Positions 34,096 to 42,881 of a stretch of DNA of 64,000 bases are shown in pieces. This DNA is from Roseivirga sp. E12 (lineage in GTDB: Bacteria > Bacteroidota > Bacteroidia > Cytophagales > Cyclobacteriaceae), in contig NZ_JAGFMD010000006.1 in NCBI RefSeq assembly GCF_017592825.1, forward strand, positions 62,001-126,000, in the 5' to 3' direction. The translations under genes were made by a program, and so were the position numbers. The first letter of the stretch is position 1; the number at the start of each line of letters is the position of its first letter. The notes under the pieces are model-generated. The model saw nothing but the letters and a program-made list of their open reading frames with translations, was not told the DNA's origin and ran no database searches.

Positions 34096-35004
34096 TTACT
34101 GCTCCAATACCACAGGATACTTGTATCCATATTTCTCTTCAATTTCTGCTCGTGGCATTACCTCCACAGAAATAAACATTCTGATATCTTCAACAGGTCG
34201 ATCGCCCGGTGCTGTTTGAACACTAGCGATGTTGTCAACAATATCCAAACCTGAAATTACCTTACCAAAAACAGTGTACTCATCGTCCAGAAAAGGAGTT
34301 CCTCCAATGGTGGAATACTTCTCAATACGAGCCTCAGACATAGAAAAGGTTCTTCCTGTCAGTTCCGTCAATCGATCAAGAGTAGATTCCACCTTGGTCT
34401 GAATCGCAGCATTGTCACCAGGATTTTCAGTCAAAACTGTCTGATATTCCTTAGCTAAATCACTTTCAGGATAAGTCTGCATGCACTCTCTAAATGCCGT
34501 AATGATCTTTCTCTGATCAGTTCCTTCAAGTTGTTCTCTTGGCGTCACCGTCCCCTGAACAATATAGAACTGGCTTCCGCTAGATGCTCTTTCAGGGTTT
34601 ACCTGATCGCCTTGTCTGGCAGCTGATAATGCTCCTTTTTCATGAAATAAAGTAGGAACAAACTCAGCAGGAACAGTATAACCCGGTCCACCTGAACCCA
34701 AAGGTTGGCCTTGAGCAGCATTCTTAGACTCAGGATCTCCACCTTGGATCATGAATGAACTGATCACTCTGTGAAAGATCAGGCTATCATAAAAACCATC
34801 GTTGACCAACTTCAAGAAATTCTCTTTGTGCTTAGGAGTTTCGTCATAAAGTATGGCCTTCATTTCGCCCATGCTTGTTTTGATGGTCACTAAATAATCG
34901 TCACCCTCAGCTGCTGGAGTCTCTGAAGACTTGGTCTCTCCACAGCTTGCAATAATAAGTACGAGACATGCTGCACTTAGTATTTGAAATATTCTATTCC
35001 TCAT
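34096..35004 (-). CDS. Cyclophilin-type peptidyl-prolyl isomerase lipoprotein (copy 2)
   Basis: A 302-residue lipoprotein (lipobox IASC, Cys21) with a Ser/Thr/Glu-rich linker and a cyclophilin domain. FHRVISSFMIQGGDPES (about 75-91) and SSGSQFYIVQG carry the active site. It has the same long insert as copy 1 before YTVFGKVISGLDIVD, so the two are a duplicated pair. Its start overlaps the end of hemC by 11 nt, making it part of that operon. It ends in a strong hairpin terminator. Confidence 0.93.
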   Translation of the reverse strand: MRNRIFQILSAACLVLIIASCGETKSSETPAAEGDDYLVTIKTSMGEMKAILYDETPKHKENFLKLVNDGFYDSLIFHRVISSFMIQGGDPESKNAAQGQPLGSGGPGYTVPAEFVPTLFHEKGALSAARQGDQVNPERASSGSQFYIVQGTVTPREQLEGTDQRKIITAFRECMQTYPESDLAKEYQTVLTENPGDNAAIQTKVESTLDRLTELTGRTFSMSEARIEKYSTIGGTPFLDDEYTVFGKVISGLDIVDNIASVQTAPGDRPVEDIRMFISVEVMPRAEIEEKYGYKYPVVLEQ

Positions 35005-35926
35005 TTATCTGATTTTTTATGTCTTTCAAAATTTTTTCTCCGCCCGAAGATAATACTTCTCTGGCGAGTTGTTCACCTAATTCGATCGCTTGATCAGAAT
35101 TGGCCATTCGTTTATATGATATTCTTTCCTCTCCGTTCAGGCTGATAATGCCTCCTTCGATCTCAAGCTTAGATTCATTGAGGGTAGCCCTGGCAAAAAC
35201 AGGTATGCTACAACCTCCATCCACTGTCTTCAAAAAAGCTCTTTCGGCCTTAAGACAGGTCTCTGTTTCTGAGTGATTCAATACTTCTCTAATCCTGTCT
35301 GACTTCTCACCTTGAAGGCTTTCGTGCACTTCGATAGCAACACTCCCCTGTCCTACTGCTGGGATAAATTCTTCGAATGATAGTTCCTTACAGATCATGT
35401 CTTCATAACCCATCCGATGCACACCGGCATAGGCCAAAAGCAATGCATCGCAAGCACCTTCTTTCATTTTTCGAATTCTAGTCTGCAAATTTCCCCTAAC
35501 CGCAACAGTTTTGATATTCGGATAAAAGCGTTTTAAAGTAGCTACTCTTCGGGTTGAAGAGGTACCAAGCACAAAATGAGAGTCTTGGTTCATTTCTAAG
35601 CCGTCCTTATGGCTAATGATCACATCATTGGCTTTTTCTCGCTCCATAAAGGCGATCAATTCAAAACCATTTGGCAAAGTGGATTGCATATCCTTAGCAC
35701 TATGCACAGCAATATCGATTTGTCCGGTCGCCAATTGATCTTCGATCTCCTCTGTAAAAACACCTTTGCTGCCAATTTTTGCAATGGAGACGTCAAGAAT
35801 CTTATCCCCTTTAGTTTCAATGGTCACAATCTCGGTTTCAAAACCCGCGGCTTTTAGCTTTTCCTCTACATGATAAGCCTGCCAGAGTGCAAGCTTACTT
35901 CCCCGAGTACCAATTCGTATTTTCAT
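34994..35926 (-). CDS. hemC: Hydroxymethylbilane synthase (porphobilinogen deaminase)
   Basis: A 310-residue cytoplasmic heme enzyme that joins four porphobilinogens. The N-terminal RIGTRGSKLALWQA (4-17), VHSAKDMQST (75-84), and the arginine run LGTSSTRRVATLKRF are conserved; the dipyrromethane cofactor is on Cys239 (DGGCSIPV). Length is normal. It overlaps the downstream PPIase by 11 nt and follows holB by 32 bp. hemE is at 3447, so the heme genes are dispersed. Confidence 0.97.
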   Translation of the reverse strand: MKIRIGTRGSKLALWQAYHVEEKLKAAGFETEIVTIETKGDKILDVSIAKIGSKGVFTEEIEDQLATGQIDIAVHSAKDMQSTLPNGFELIAFMEREKANDVIISHKDGLEMNQDSHFVLGTSSTRRVATLKRFYPNIKTVAVRGNLQTRIRKMKEGACDALLLAYAGVHRMGYEDMICKELSFEEFIPAVGQGSVAIEVHESLQGEKSDRIREVLNHSETETCLKAERAFLKTVDGGCSIPVFARATLNESKLEIEGGIISLNGEERISYKRMANSDQAIELGEQLAREVLSSGGEKILKDIKNQINEE

Positions 35927-35958
35927 GAGGTATTGAGTTTGGACTTATTGCCTATTGC

Positions 35959-37080
35959 TTAGGCTCGCGCAATTTGGGCAATCGTAAGAGATAAATCAAG
36001 AAAGAGGATTTTAGGATTGGCGTTCCTTTCTATATGGTACTGCGCCTCATCAAGTTTCGGTGAGACTTCCATGATCTTCTCAGGAGTGAACACTTTACCA
36101 AACTTTTGAATAAAGTCCTCTTCTTCGGCAGGTATTCTGCAAATCTCATTGGCCTCAGAGGCAAAAATCAGAGATTCTCTCATAAGACCTGAACCAACAC
36201 CAAGCAACTCCTTCTGAAACTCTTTACCCTTCTTCTGAAACTCATCGGCCATAGAGATAAGCTCTTCAAAATTATAGGTAAAGCACTGCCGAAACCAATT
36301 CTTGAAATAACTCTGAGTCTCATTATCTTCTCCATTGACCATCTGTAAGGCAGTCCGCATACTTCCTTCAGACATATAGGCTATTTGTGACGCTCTTTCC
36401 CTTGATATACTCTCTGAAGCAATAGCCTGCTGAATTTCAGCATCAGAAAAAGAGGGTACTCTAAACTGTTGCGTTCTAGACAGAATTGTCGTCAATAGTT
36501 TATTCGCATCATTAGTCACCATCAAAAAAACTGTCTTCTCTGGCGGCTCTTCCAATATTTTCAGAATACCATTGGCAGCATTGGCATTCATAAGTTCGGG
36601 CAGCCAAATAATCATAACCTTGAACTGGCCTTCAAAAGCCTTCAAGGACAAAGCTTTTACAATGTTCCGGCTCTCCTGCCGTGGAATCATCAATAACTTG
36701 TTTTCCCAACCGAAATGACTACTCCAGTCGGAGACATTGCCATAGACAGATTCTTGAAGAAATACCCTCCACTCATTCAAAAATTTCTCACTAGTAGCAT
36801 CCTCTCTTTTAAGTTTAATGGTTGCCGCTGAAGGGAAAATAAAGTTTACATCAGGATGTATAAATTTTGCATTCTTTTGACAAGAAGAGCACTCACCGCA
36901 TGAATCTGTATCAGAAGGATTCTCACAGTTCAAATACGCAGCAAATGCAAGAGCCATTGCCAGGTTGGCGCTTCCTTCGGTACCCGCAAACAATTGAGCA
37001 TGTGCCACATGATTTGATGCAACCGCTTCGACCAGCTTTTGCTTTGCGATTTCTAAACCAGGAATGTCTTGGAACCTCAT
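35959..37080 (-). CDS. holB: DNA polymerase III delta-prime subunit
   Basis: A 373-residue clamp-loader subunit. The zinc module has Cys52, Cys61, Cys64 and Cys67 (CGECSSC). The Walker A region is degenerate (AGTEGSANLA, no Lys), as expected for delta-prime, which does not hydrolyse ATP. A typical sensor segment (MIIWLPELMNANAANGILKILEEPPEKTVF) follows, with the Ser-Arg-Cys replaced by ILSRTQQF. It overlaps the GlmU-like gene by 4 nt and is followed by hemC. Confidence 0.94.
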   Translation of the reverse strand: MRFQDIPGLEIAKQKLVEAVASNHVAHAQLFAGTEGSANLAMALAFAAYLNCENPSDTDSCGECSSCQKNAKFIHPDVNFIFPSAATIKLKREDATSEKFLNEWRVFLQESVYGNVSDWSSHFGWENKLLMIPRQESRNIVKALSLKAFEGQFKVMIIWLPELMNANAANGILKILEEPPEKTVFLMVTNDANKLLTTILSRTQQFRVPSFSDAEIQQAIASESISRERASQIAYMSEGSMRTALQMVNGEDNETQSYFKNWFRQCFTYNFEELISMADEFQKKGKEFQKELLGVGSGLMRESLIFASEANEICRIPAEEEDFIQKFGKVFTPEKIMEVSPKLDEAQYHIERNANPKILFLDLSLTIAQIARA

Positions 37081-38228
37081 GCCTTATTCTCCCAAATTCT
37101 GTAGGCCGCAGTAAGCTCAAAAACTTTAGATAGCATATCTCTTTCTTGATCATCAAGCTCGATACTCCTACGTTTCATTACTGCTTCTGCCACTTCATAA
37201 AACTTTCTCAGCTGAAATGTAGTTAAACCACTCGCACCACCCCAAGCAAAAGAGGGCACAAAATTTCGCGGATAACCCGAACCGAATACATTAGAACCTA
37301 CACCTACTACAGTCCCTGTATTAAACATGGTATTAATACCGCATTTGGCATGATCACCCATCATAAGCCCACAAAATTGCAATCCAGTATTGGCGAATCT
37401 TCCACTCTGGTAGTTCCAGAGTTTCACTGCAGCATAATTGTTCTTGAGGTTAGATGTATTGGTATCAGCACCAAGATTGCACCATTCACCGATTACCGAG
37501 TTACCCAGAAACCCATCGTGCCCCTTATTTGAATAACCAAAGATTACTGAGTTACTGATCTCACCACCTATCTTAGAATAAGGGCCTATGGTGGTATCAC
37601 CTTTTATTTTTGCACCCATGTTGACATGTGATCCTTCACACAATGCGAAAGCACCTTTTATAATAGCACCCTCATGCACTTGAGCATTCTTTCCAATATA
37701 TATTGGGCCTTCTTCGGCATTAAGAATAGCAGCTTTGATCTCCGCACCTTCTTCAATGAAGATATTCTCACTATTGTAGACTATAGTATTCGGATCAGTA
37801 ATGTCGGCCGAAGTTCTACCCTTAGTCAGGAGAGCATAATCTAATAATATCTGTTCCTTGTTGTGCTGGAAGATTTCCCAAGGATTAGCAATCAGCCTTA
37901 TGGGACCTCTAAATTCCACGGACTCTTTACCCTCCCCAACTTGCGCTAGCACCGTATTTTCAGAAACCAACTTCTGACCTTCTTTTAAGGACTTGATCGC
38001 AGAAACAAGTGATTCATCTGGACATAGCGCACCATTTACTTTGAGGCTACCATTATTTGATTTGAATTTCGCTGAAAGGTATTCCTCAGTCAAGAATCCA
38101 ACGCTGAAACCAAAGTGCTCCCACTTTTCAGAGATTTTTAAGATTCCGACTCTAATATCAGCAACAGGCCTTGTAAAAGTAAAGGGTAGCAGGCTGCTTC
38201 TGATCTCGGCAGGATCGTAGAGGTTCAT
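37077..38228 (-). CDS. GlmU-like sugar-1-phosphate nucleotidyltransferase with left-handed beta-helix
   Basis: A 383-residue protein, starting at 38228 (MNLYDPAEIRSSLLPFTFTRP) because longer options run back towards the rpmE2 terminator and begin with TTG. It matches the alternative bacterial GlmU type (a divergent nucleotidyltransferase half, about 1-150) followed by many hexapeptide repeats (about 150-330, IYIGKNAQVHEGAIIKG and so on). This group is thought to make UDP-GlcNAc in Bacteroidota; the activity is not proved by motifs here. It overlaps holB by 4 nt. Confidence 0.9.
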   Translation of the reverse strand: MNLYDPAEIRSSLLPFTFTRPVADIRVGILKISEKWEHFGFSVGFLTEEYLSAKFKSNNGSLKVNGALCPDESLVSAIKSLKEGQKLVSENTVLAQVGEGKESVEFRGPIRLIANPWEIFQHNKEQILLDYALLTKGRTSADITDPNTIVYNSENIFIEEGAEIKAAILNAEEGPIYIGKNAQVHEGAIIKGAFALCEGSHVNMGAKIKGDTTIGPYSKIGGEISNSVIFGYSNKGHDGFLGNSVIGEWCNLGADTNTSNLKNNYAAVKLWNYQSGRFANTGLQFCGLMMGDHAKCGINTMFNTGTVVGVGSNVFGSGYPRNFVPSFAWGGASGLTTFQLRKFYEVAEAVMKRRSIELDDQERDMLSKVFELTAAYRIWENKA

Positions 38229-38248
38229 GTCCATGCACAAAAATAAAA

Positions 38249-38277
38249 AAGTCTCCAGCTTAATCGCATGGAGACTT
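38249..38277 (-). terminator. Terminator after rpmE2
   Basis: On the minus strand AAGTCTCCA pairs with TGGAGACTT around an 11-nt loop and is followed by TTTTTTATTTTT. It lies 27 bp past the rpmE2 stop codon. Confidence 0.88.
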
Positions 38278-38303
38278 CCTTAAATGACTTATATAGTCTA
38301 AGC

Positions 38304-38549
38304 CTATTTTTTCTTGTATCGTTTGTTGAACTTCTCAACTCTACCTGCAGTATCTACAAATAGTTTCTTACCAGTGTAGAACGGGTGTGATGCAGAAGAA
38401 ACTTCCACTTTAATCAAAGGATAAGTGTTTCCATCTTCCCACTCGATAGTTTCGCCCGAAGTCATAGTAGACTGAGTCATAAACTTAGTTTCACTTGATG
38501 TATCGTAAAATACAACTGGTTTATAGTCAGGGTGAATGTCTTTTTTCAT
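38304..38549 (-). CDS. rpmE2: 50S ribosomal protein L31, type B
   Basis: An 81-residue L31 of type B; the ORF is open to 38585, but homologues begin [16 protein letters not shown], giving the start at 38549. It lacks the CxxC zinc motif of type A L31, so it is the zinc-free form. Conserved HPFYTGKK and [11 protein letters not shown] are at the C-terminus. It has its own promoter (38583-38614) and hairpin terminator and is therefore monocistronic. Confidence 0.96.
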   Translation of the reverse strand: MKKDIHPDYKPVVFYDTSSETKFMTQSTMTSGETIEWEDGNTYPLIKVEVSSASHPFYTGKKLFVDTAGRVEKFNKRYKKK

Positions 38550-38582
38550 TGCGCTAAATTTTACTTCCCTCAAAAAGGACTG

Positions 38583-38614
38583 CAAATGTAGTGACTTGGA
38601 GAATATTACACAAA
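38583..38614 (-). promoter_or_regulatory. Bacteroidota-type promoter of rpmE2
   Basis: On the minus strand TTTG (38614-38611), a 20-nt spacer and TACATTTG (38590-38583) match the -33 TTTG / -7 TAnnTTTG consensus. It predicts a start about 7 nt further on, leaving a leader of roughly 27 nt. Confidence 0.75.
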
Positions 38615-38706
38615 CATATTAGTTTTATAATTCAAAGAAATTCAAGTCTCTTGGATTATTAAAGGTTAGAACCGTTCATTCATTATCTTAGGACTTCGAT
38701 ACGCCT

Positions 38707-40365
38707 ATGAAAAAGCTACTCATTCTGTTTGTGTTTTTGCTGACACAAGGTCTAGCCACTGCCCAAAGCACGTTTATTCCTTACAACCGAGATTACTACC
38801 ATCTCATCGACCGGTTTCAAATCAAGTATGGCAACCCTGACAACTTGCTGCAAACTACTTTCAAGCCGCTCAGGAGGGTTGATCTGGCTAATTTTTTATT
38901 GGGAATGCAAGATGAATATGAGAACCTATCCTCTCAAGACGAATTCAATTATCAGTATTTGATGAACGACAACTGGGAATGGACAAACTCTCCATATAAC
39001 GAGAATGACAAGTCTTGGTGGGACTTGATGTATACCAAAAAGTCTGATTTCCTCTACTATGGAGCCGATAACTTCTCTCTCCGAATCAACCCAGTGATTG
39101 ATTTCTCTGTAGGAAATGACGCGGATGCTCAAAGCACACTCTATACAAATACTAGAGGAATTGAGGCACAGGGAATGATTGACGATAAGATTGGGTTTTA
39201 CACCTTTCTAACCACAACGCAGCTTGTTTTTCCTAATTATGTCAGGAACTCTATTCTAGGCAGGCGAGCGGTCCCTAATGAAGGTTTCTGGAAAGCAGAT
39301 GCTGATGTATATGATTTGACACATGCAAGAGGTTACCTAACTTTTAACGTAACCAAAAGCATCGATTTACAGGCAGGCTATGATAAGAAATTTATTGGCC
39401 ATGGCCTTAGGTCCATGGTCCTATCCGATTTTTCCAGCCCATTTCTCTTCGGGCAGATCAATACCCGACTAGGCAAATTTCAATACACCAATTTATTCGG
39501 GCAGTTAACATCGGATATCATTTTTGCTAATGCCCTTTCTCCAGGTGACGGCAACTACCCTAGAAAATATTTGAGTATGCATAGGTTGGGCGTGAATATT
39601 ACCAAGTCACTTGAGATAGGACTTTTTGAAACCATAATTTCAGAGGAAGCAGATATCAACTATTTCAATCCAATCATCTTCTATCGTGCTATTGAGCAAC
39701 AAAGAGGCAGTCCAGGAAATGCGCTGCTAGGCATAGACTTCGCATATAATTTCAAAGGAAAATATCAATTCTATGGCCAGTTCATTTTGGATGAGTTTGT
39801 TATTGACGCACTGAGAAGTGGTGATGGCGACTGGAGAAACAAGTTTGGGGTGCAATTGGGGGCAAAATATATTGATGCCTTTGATGTAGCAAACCTTGAT
39901 CTTCAGGTTGAGTATAATGTTGCTAGGCCCTATTTCTACGCTTCAGATACAACAGTTCTCAGTTATACCAATTACAGAAACCCATTGGCACACCCCCTTG
40001 GGGCTAACTTCAAAGAGCTAATTCTGTCAGCTCGATACCAACCCATCAATAAACTTTACGTTACGGGTAAGATCATTCGAAGCAATTTTGGTGAGGATGA
40101 AAATGGTCTTAATTATGGTGGCAATTTATTGAGCAGCACGGATGATCGGATTGGCAACACTGGTAATACGATCGGCCAAGGTGTGGCCACTACCAATACC
40201 TATGTCGAACTATCAGGATCTTACATGCTCGTGCAGAACTTGTTCGTAGATCTTAGAACCATTTATCGAAACTTTGACAGTGCTTTGGCTACACGATCGG
40301 CAAGTAGCTTCATTACAATGCTTTCACTCAGGTGGAATCTTCCTCAGCGCCAGCATGAATTCTGA
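38707..40365 (+). CDS. Outer membrane beta-barrel protein, RemB/Wzi-like
   Basis: A 552-residue exported protein with signal peptide (about 1-19, ending TAQ). The N-terminal motif (FIPYNRDYYHLIDRFQIKYG) and the many alternating beta strands ending in a hydrophobic C-terminus (FITMLSLRWNL) recall the Wzi capsule-assembly family and Flavobacterium RemB, a gliding-related protein. It is probably an outer membrane barrel. It is first in a rightward run followed by an MsbA-like exporter, gmhA and yifB; whether these form one operon is uncertain. Confidence 0.8.
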   Translation: MKKLLILFVFLLTQGLATAQSTFIPYNRDYYHLIDRFQIKYGNPDNLLQTTFKPLRRVDLANFLLGMQDEYENLSSQDEFNYQYLMNDNWEWTNSPYNENDKSWWDLMYTKKSDFLYYGADNFSLRINPVIDFSVGNDADAQSTLYTNTRGIEAQGMIDDKIGFYTFLTTTQLVFPNYVRNSILGRRAVPNEGFWKADADVYDLTHARGYLTFNVTKSIDLQAGYDKKFIGHGLRSMVLSDFSSPFLFGQINTRLGKFQYTNLFGQLTSDIIFANALSPGDGNYPRKYLSMHRLGVNITKSLEIGLFETIISEEADINYFNPIIFYRAIEQQRGSPGNALLGIDFAYNFKGKYQFYGQFILDEFVIDALRSGDGDWRNKFGVQLGAKYIDAFDVANLDLQVEYNVARPYFYASDTTVLSYTNYRNPLAHPLGANFKELILSARYQPINKLYVTGKIIRSNFGEDENGLNYGGNLLSSTDDRIGNTGNTIGQGVATTNTYVELSGSYMLVQNLFVDLRTIYRNFDSALATRSASSFITMLSLRWNLPQRQHEF

Positions 40366-40401
40366 AATATTTATCTATAACTTGCCTCCGAAATTGACTC
40401 T

Positions 40402-42234
40402 ATGAGTACTTACGGTCGGATTATTTCATACGCAAAGCCTTATCATAGGTATTTTCCGCAATATGTAATCTTTGCTTTTTTAGCGATCATTTTTGGACTG
40501 GCAAACCTAGCTTTGCTGGAACCTTTATTCACCGTTATTTTTGAAACCAAAGATGAAGCTGAGCTTTTGGAGAAAGCGAATACCGAAGGGTTAAACTTTG
40601 GGATTGACTATCTAAAAGCCTTGTTTTTTCAAAGACTCATTGAATTCAAAACCAGCAACGGACCGCAAGGCGCACTCATTTATGTGAGTATAATTATTGG
40701 TATCTCGGCTTTATTCTCGAACCTGTTTACCTATATCTCCAATGTGATCATGGGTTACATGAGGGCTGATTTGATTGAAAAAATCAGGAATAAGGTTTTC
40801 AATAACACTTCTAAGCTACACCTAGGCTTCTTTGCAGGTGAAAGAAAAGGTGACATCATGTCTAGAATGACCAATGATGTTCAGGAAATAGAAGTGACCT
40901 TAATGAGTTCAATAAAGGTCTTCTTTCGAGAACCGACTACAATTATTGTTTATCTAACTTTCCTATTTGTCACCTCTGTCCAACTCACACTCTTTACACT
41001 GGTCTTTTTTCCAATCATGGGATTGATCATTTCTGAAATTGTAAAGAAGCTCAAAAAGAAGGCGATTCTAAGTCAGGAAAGCCTTGGAAGAATTGTTAAC
41101 CTCATGGACGAAGTATTTGGCGGCATGAGGGTAATCAAAGCCTTTAATGCCCGCGACTATGTAGGCGATCTTTTCGAAAAGGAAACAAGGACTTATCGAA
41201 AGATTAACGTATCCATGGCGCGTAAAAACGAGCTCGCCTCACCTATTTCTCAATTCTTGGGAATTCTTGTTGTTGCTACCTTATTGGTAGTAGGCGGAAA
41301 TTTAGTATTGAATGACGAAACGAACTTAGATGGCGAAGGACTTCTGGTTTATATCATTGTCTTTAGCCAAATTCTGAATCCGGCAAAAAGCCTTTCCCAA
41401 TCCATCAGTAGTATCCAAAGAGGTTTAGCTTCGGCAGAACGTATCTTCAAACTGATTGATGAAAAACCCCAGATTCAAGATAAACCAAAGGCTAAAATCA
41501 AACCTTCGTTTGATTCCAATATCTCTTTTAAGGATGTCGGCTTTATTTACGATAAGGAACCTGTTCTTAGCGATATCAATCTCACTGTTGAGAAAGGCCA
41601 AACAATAGCCTTGGTTGGTTCTTCAGGCGCTGGAAAATCAACCTTAGCGGATCTCGTCCCTCGGTTTTATGACACCACACTAGGCGAGATCAGCATTGAC
41701 GGCATCCCTATTAAAGACATTGAAATCAATTCCCTAAGAAATCTGATGGGGGTTGTAACCCAAGAATCTATCCTATTTAATGACTCGGTGGCAAGGAACA
41801 TCGCCTTTGCTATGCCAGACGCTAAGAAAGAGGACATTATAAAGGCTGCAAAAATCGCTAATGCCCATGATTTTATTATGGCTTTGGAAGATGGTTACGA
41901 TTCAACTGTAGGCGAACGCGGTGGTAAATTATCAGGTGGTCAAAGACAACGCATTAGCATAGCTCGAGCTATCATGAAGAATCCTCCAATTCTTATTCTG
42001 GATGAGGCTACTTCGGCACTCGATACTGAATCAGAAAAACTTGTACAGGAGGCTCTGACTAACCTAATGAAGAATCGTACTTCAATTGTCATTGCCCACA
42101 GGCTGAGCACTATTCAGCATGCCGATCTAATTCTTGTCATGGAGAAAGGTCGCATTGTAGAAAGAGGTAACCATGAGGCTCTAATCGTCCAAAAAGGTAT
42201 TTATCACAAGCTGATTAACATGCAGTCCGTTTAG
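40402..42234 (+). CDS. MsbA-like ABC exporter (fused membrane and ATPase)
   Basis: A 610-residue half-transporter with six membrane segments (about 18-330) and a C-terminal ATPase. Walker A (GSSGAGKST) is near 405-413, the signature LSGGQRQR near 511-518, and Walker B ILILDEATSALD just after. It is the type that flips lipid A or other lipids across the inner membrane, or drugs. An insert of about 40 residues is present between the first two segments (ETKDEAELLEKANTEG). Neighbours gmhA and a Wzi-like protein support an LPS or envelope role. Confidence 0.93.
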   Translation: MSTYGRIISYAKPYHRYFPQYVIFAFLAIIFGLANLALLEPLFTVIFETKDEAELLEKANTEGLNFGIDYLKALFFQRLIEFKTSNGPQGALIYVSIIIGISALFSNLFTYISNVIMGYMRADLIEKIRNKVFNNTSKLHLGFFAGERKGDIMSRMTNDVQEIEVTLMSSIKVFFREPTTIIVYLTFLFVTSVQLTLFTLVFFPIMGLIISEIVKKLKKKAILSQESLGRIVNLMDEVFGGMRVIKAFNARDYVGDLFEKETRTYRKINVSMARKNELASPISQFLGILVVATLLVVGGNLVLNDETNLDGEGLLVYIIVFSQILNPAKSLSQSISSIQRGLASAERIFKLIDEKPQIQDKPKAKIKPSFDSNISFKDVGFIYDKEPVLSDINLTVEKGQTIALVGSSGAGKSTLADLVPRFYDTTLGEISIDGIPIKDIEINSLRNLMGVVTQESILFNDSVARNIAFAMPDAKKEDIIKAAKIANAHDFIMALEDGYDSTVGERGGKLSGGQRQRISIARAIMKNPPILILDEATSALDTESEKLVQEALTNLMKNRTSIVIAHRLSTIQHADLILVMEKGRIVERGNHEALIVQKGIYHKLINMQSV

Positions 42235-42296
42235 ATTAAATCATGTTTTTATTGACTTATATATAATAAATCATTTCCTTCAGTAATCTTGATATA

Positions 42297-42881
42297 ATGA
42301 ATAACCAGCAACTGATCTTAGAAGAATTGAAAGAAGCGGCCAAAGTACTGGACCAATTCTTAAATAATGACGATAACCTAAGTCAGATTGAAGCTGCTGC
42401 ACAATTAATGTCTGATGCCATTAACAATGGTGGTAAAATCTTTTCATGCGGTAATGGCGGCTCACATTGCGATGCCATGCACTTTGCTGAAGAATTGACC
42501 GGCCGTTATCGTGAAAACAGAAAAGCACTTCCGGCCATTGCTATTTCAGACCCAAGCCATATTTCATGTGTTTCTAATGACTTTGGATATGACTTCATCT
42601 TTTCGAGATACATTGAAGGTCTTGGTAAAGAAGGGGATGTTCTCTTAGGCATTAGCACGAGTGGAAACTCAAAGAATGTGCTCCGAGCCGCAGAAGTAGC
42701 ACGGCAAAAAAAAATGAAGGTTGTTGCCCTGACAGGAAAAAACGGTGGAGAACTGGCTGATCTTGTCGATGTAGAAATTCGAGTCCCACACATTGGTTTT
42801 GCTGATCGTATACAGGAGATTCATATCAAGGTGATTCATATTTTGATTCAACTGATAGAAAAACATACCATTGATTCTTAG
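42297..42881 (+). CDS. gmhA: Sedoheptulose-7-phosphate isomerase
   Basis: A 194-residue SIS-domain isomerase, the first step to LPS heptose. The signature [20 protein letters not shown] (about 51-70) and [12 protein letters not shown] (about 118-129) are intact, and the C-terminal [13 protein letters not shown] matches the family. It lies 62 bp after the ABC exporter. The kinase of the same pathway is at 12152-13144. Its last 11 nt overlap yifB. Confidence 0.94.
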   Translation: MNNQQLILEELKEAAKVLDQFLNNDDNLSQIEAAAQLMSDAINNGGKIFSCGNGGSHCDAMHFAEELTGRYRENRKALPAIAISDPSHISCVSNDFGYDFIFSRYIEGLGKEGDVLLGISTSGNSKNVLRAAEVARQKKMKVVALTGKNGGELADLVDVEIRVPHIGFADRIQEIHIKVIHILIQLIEKHTIDS

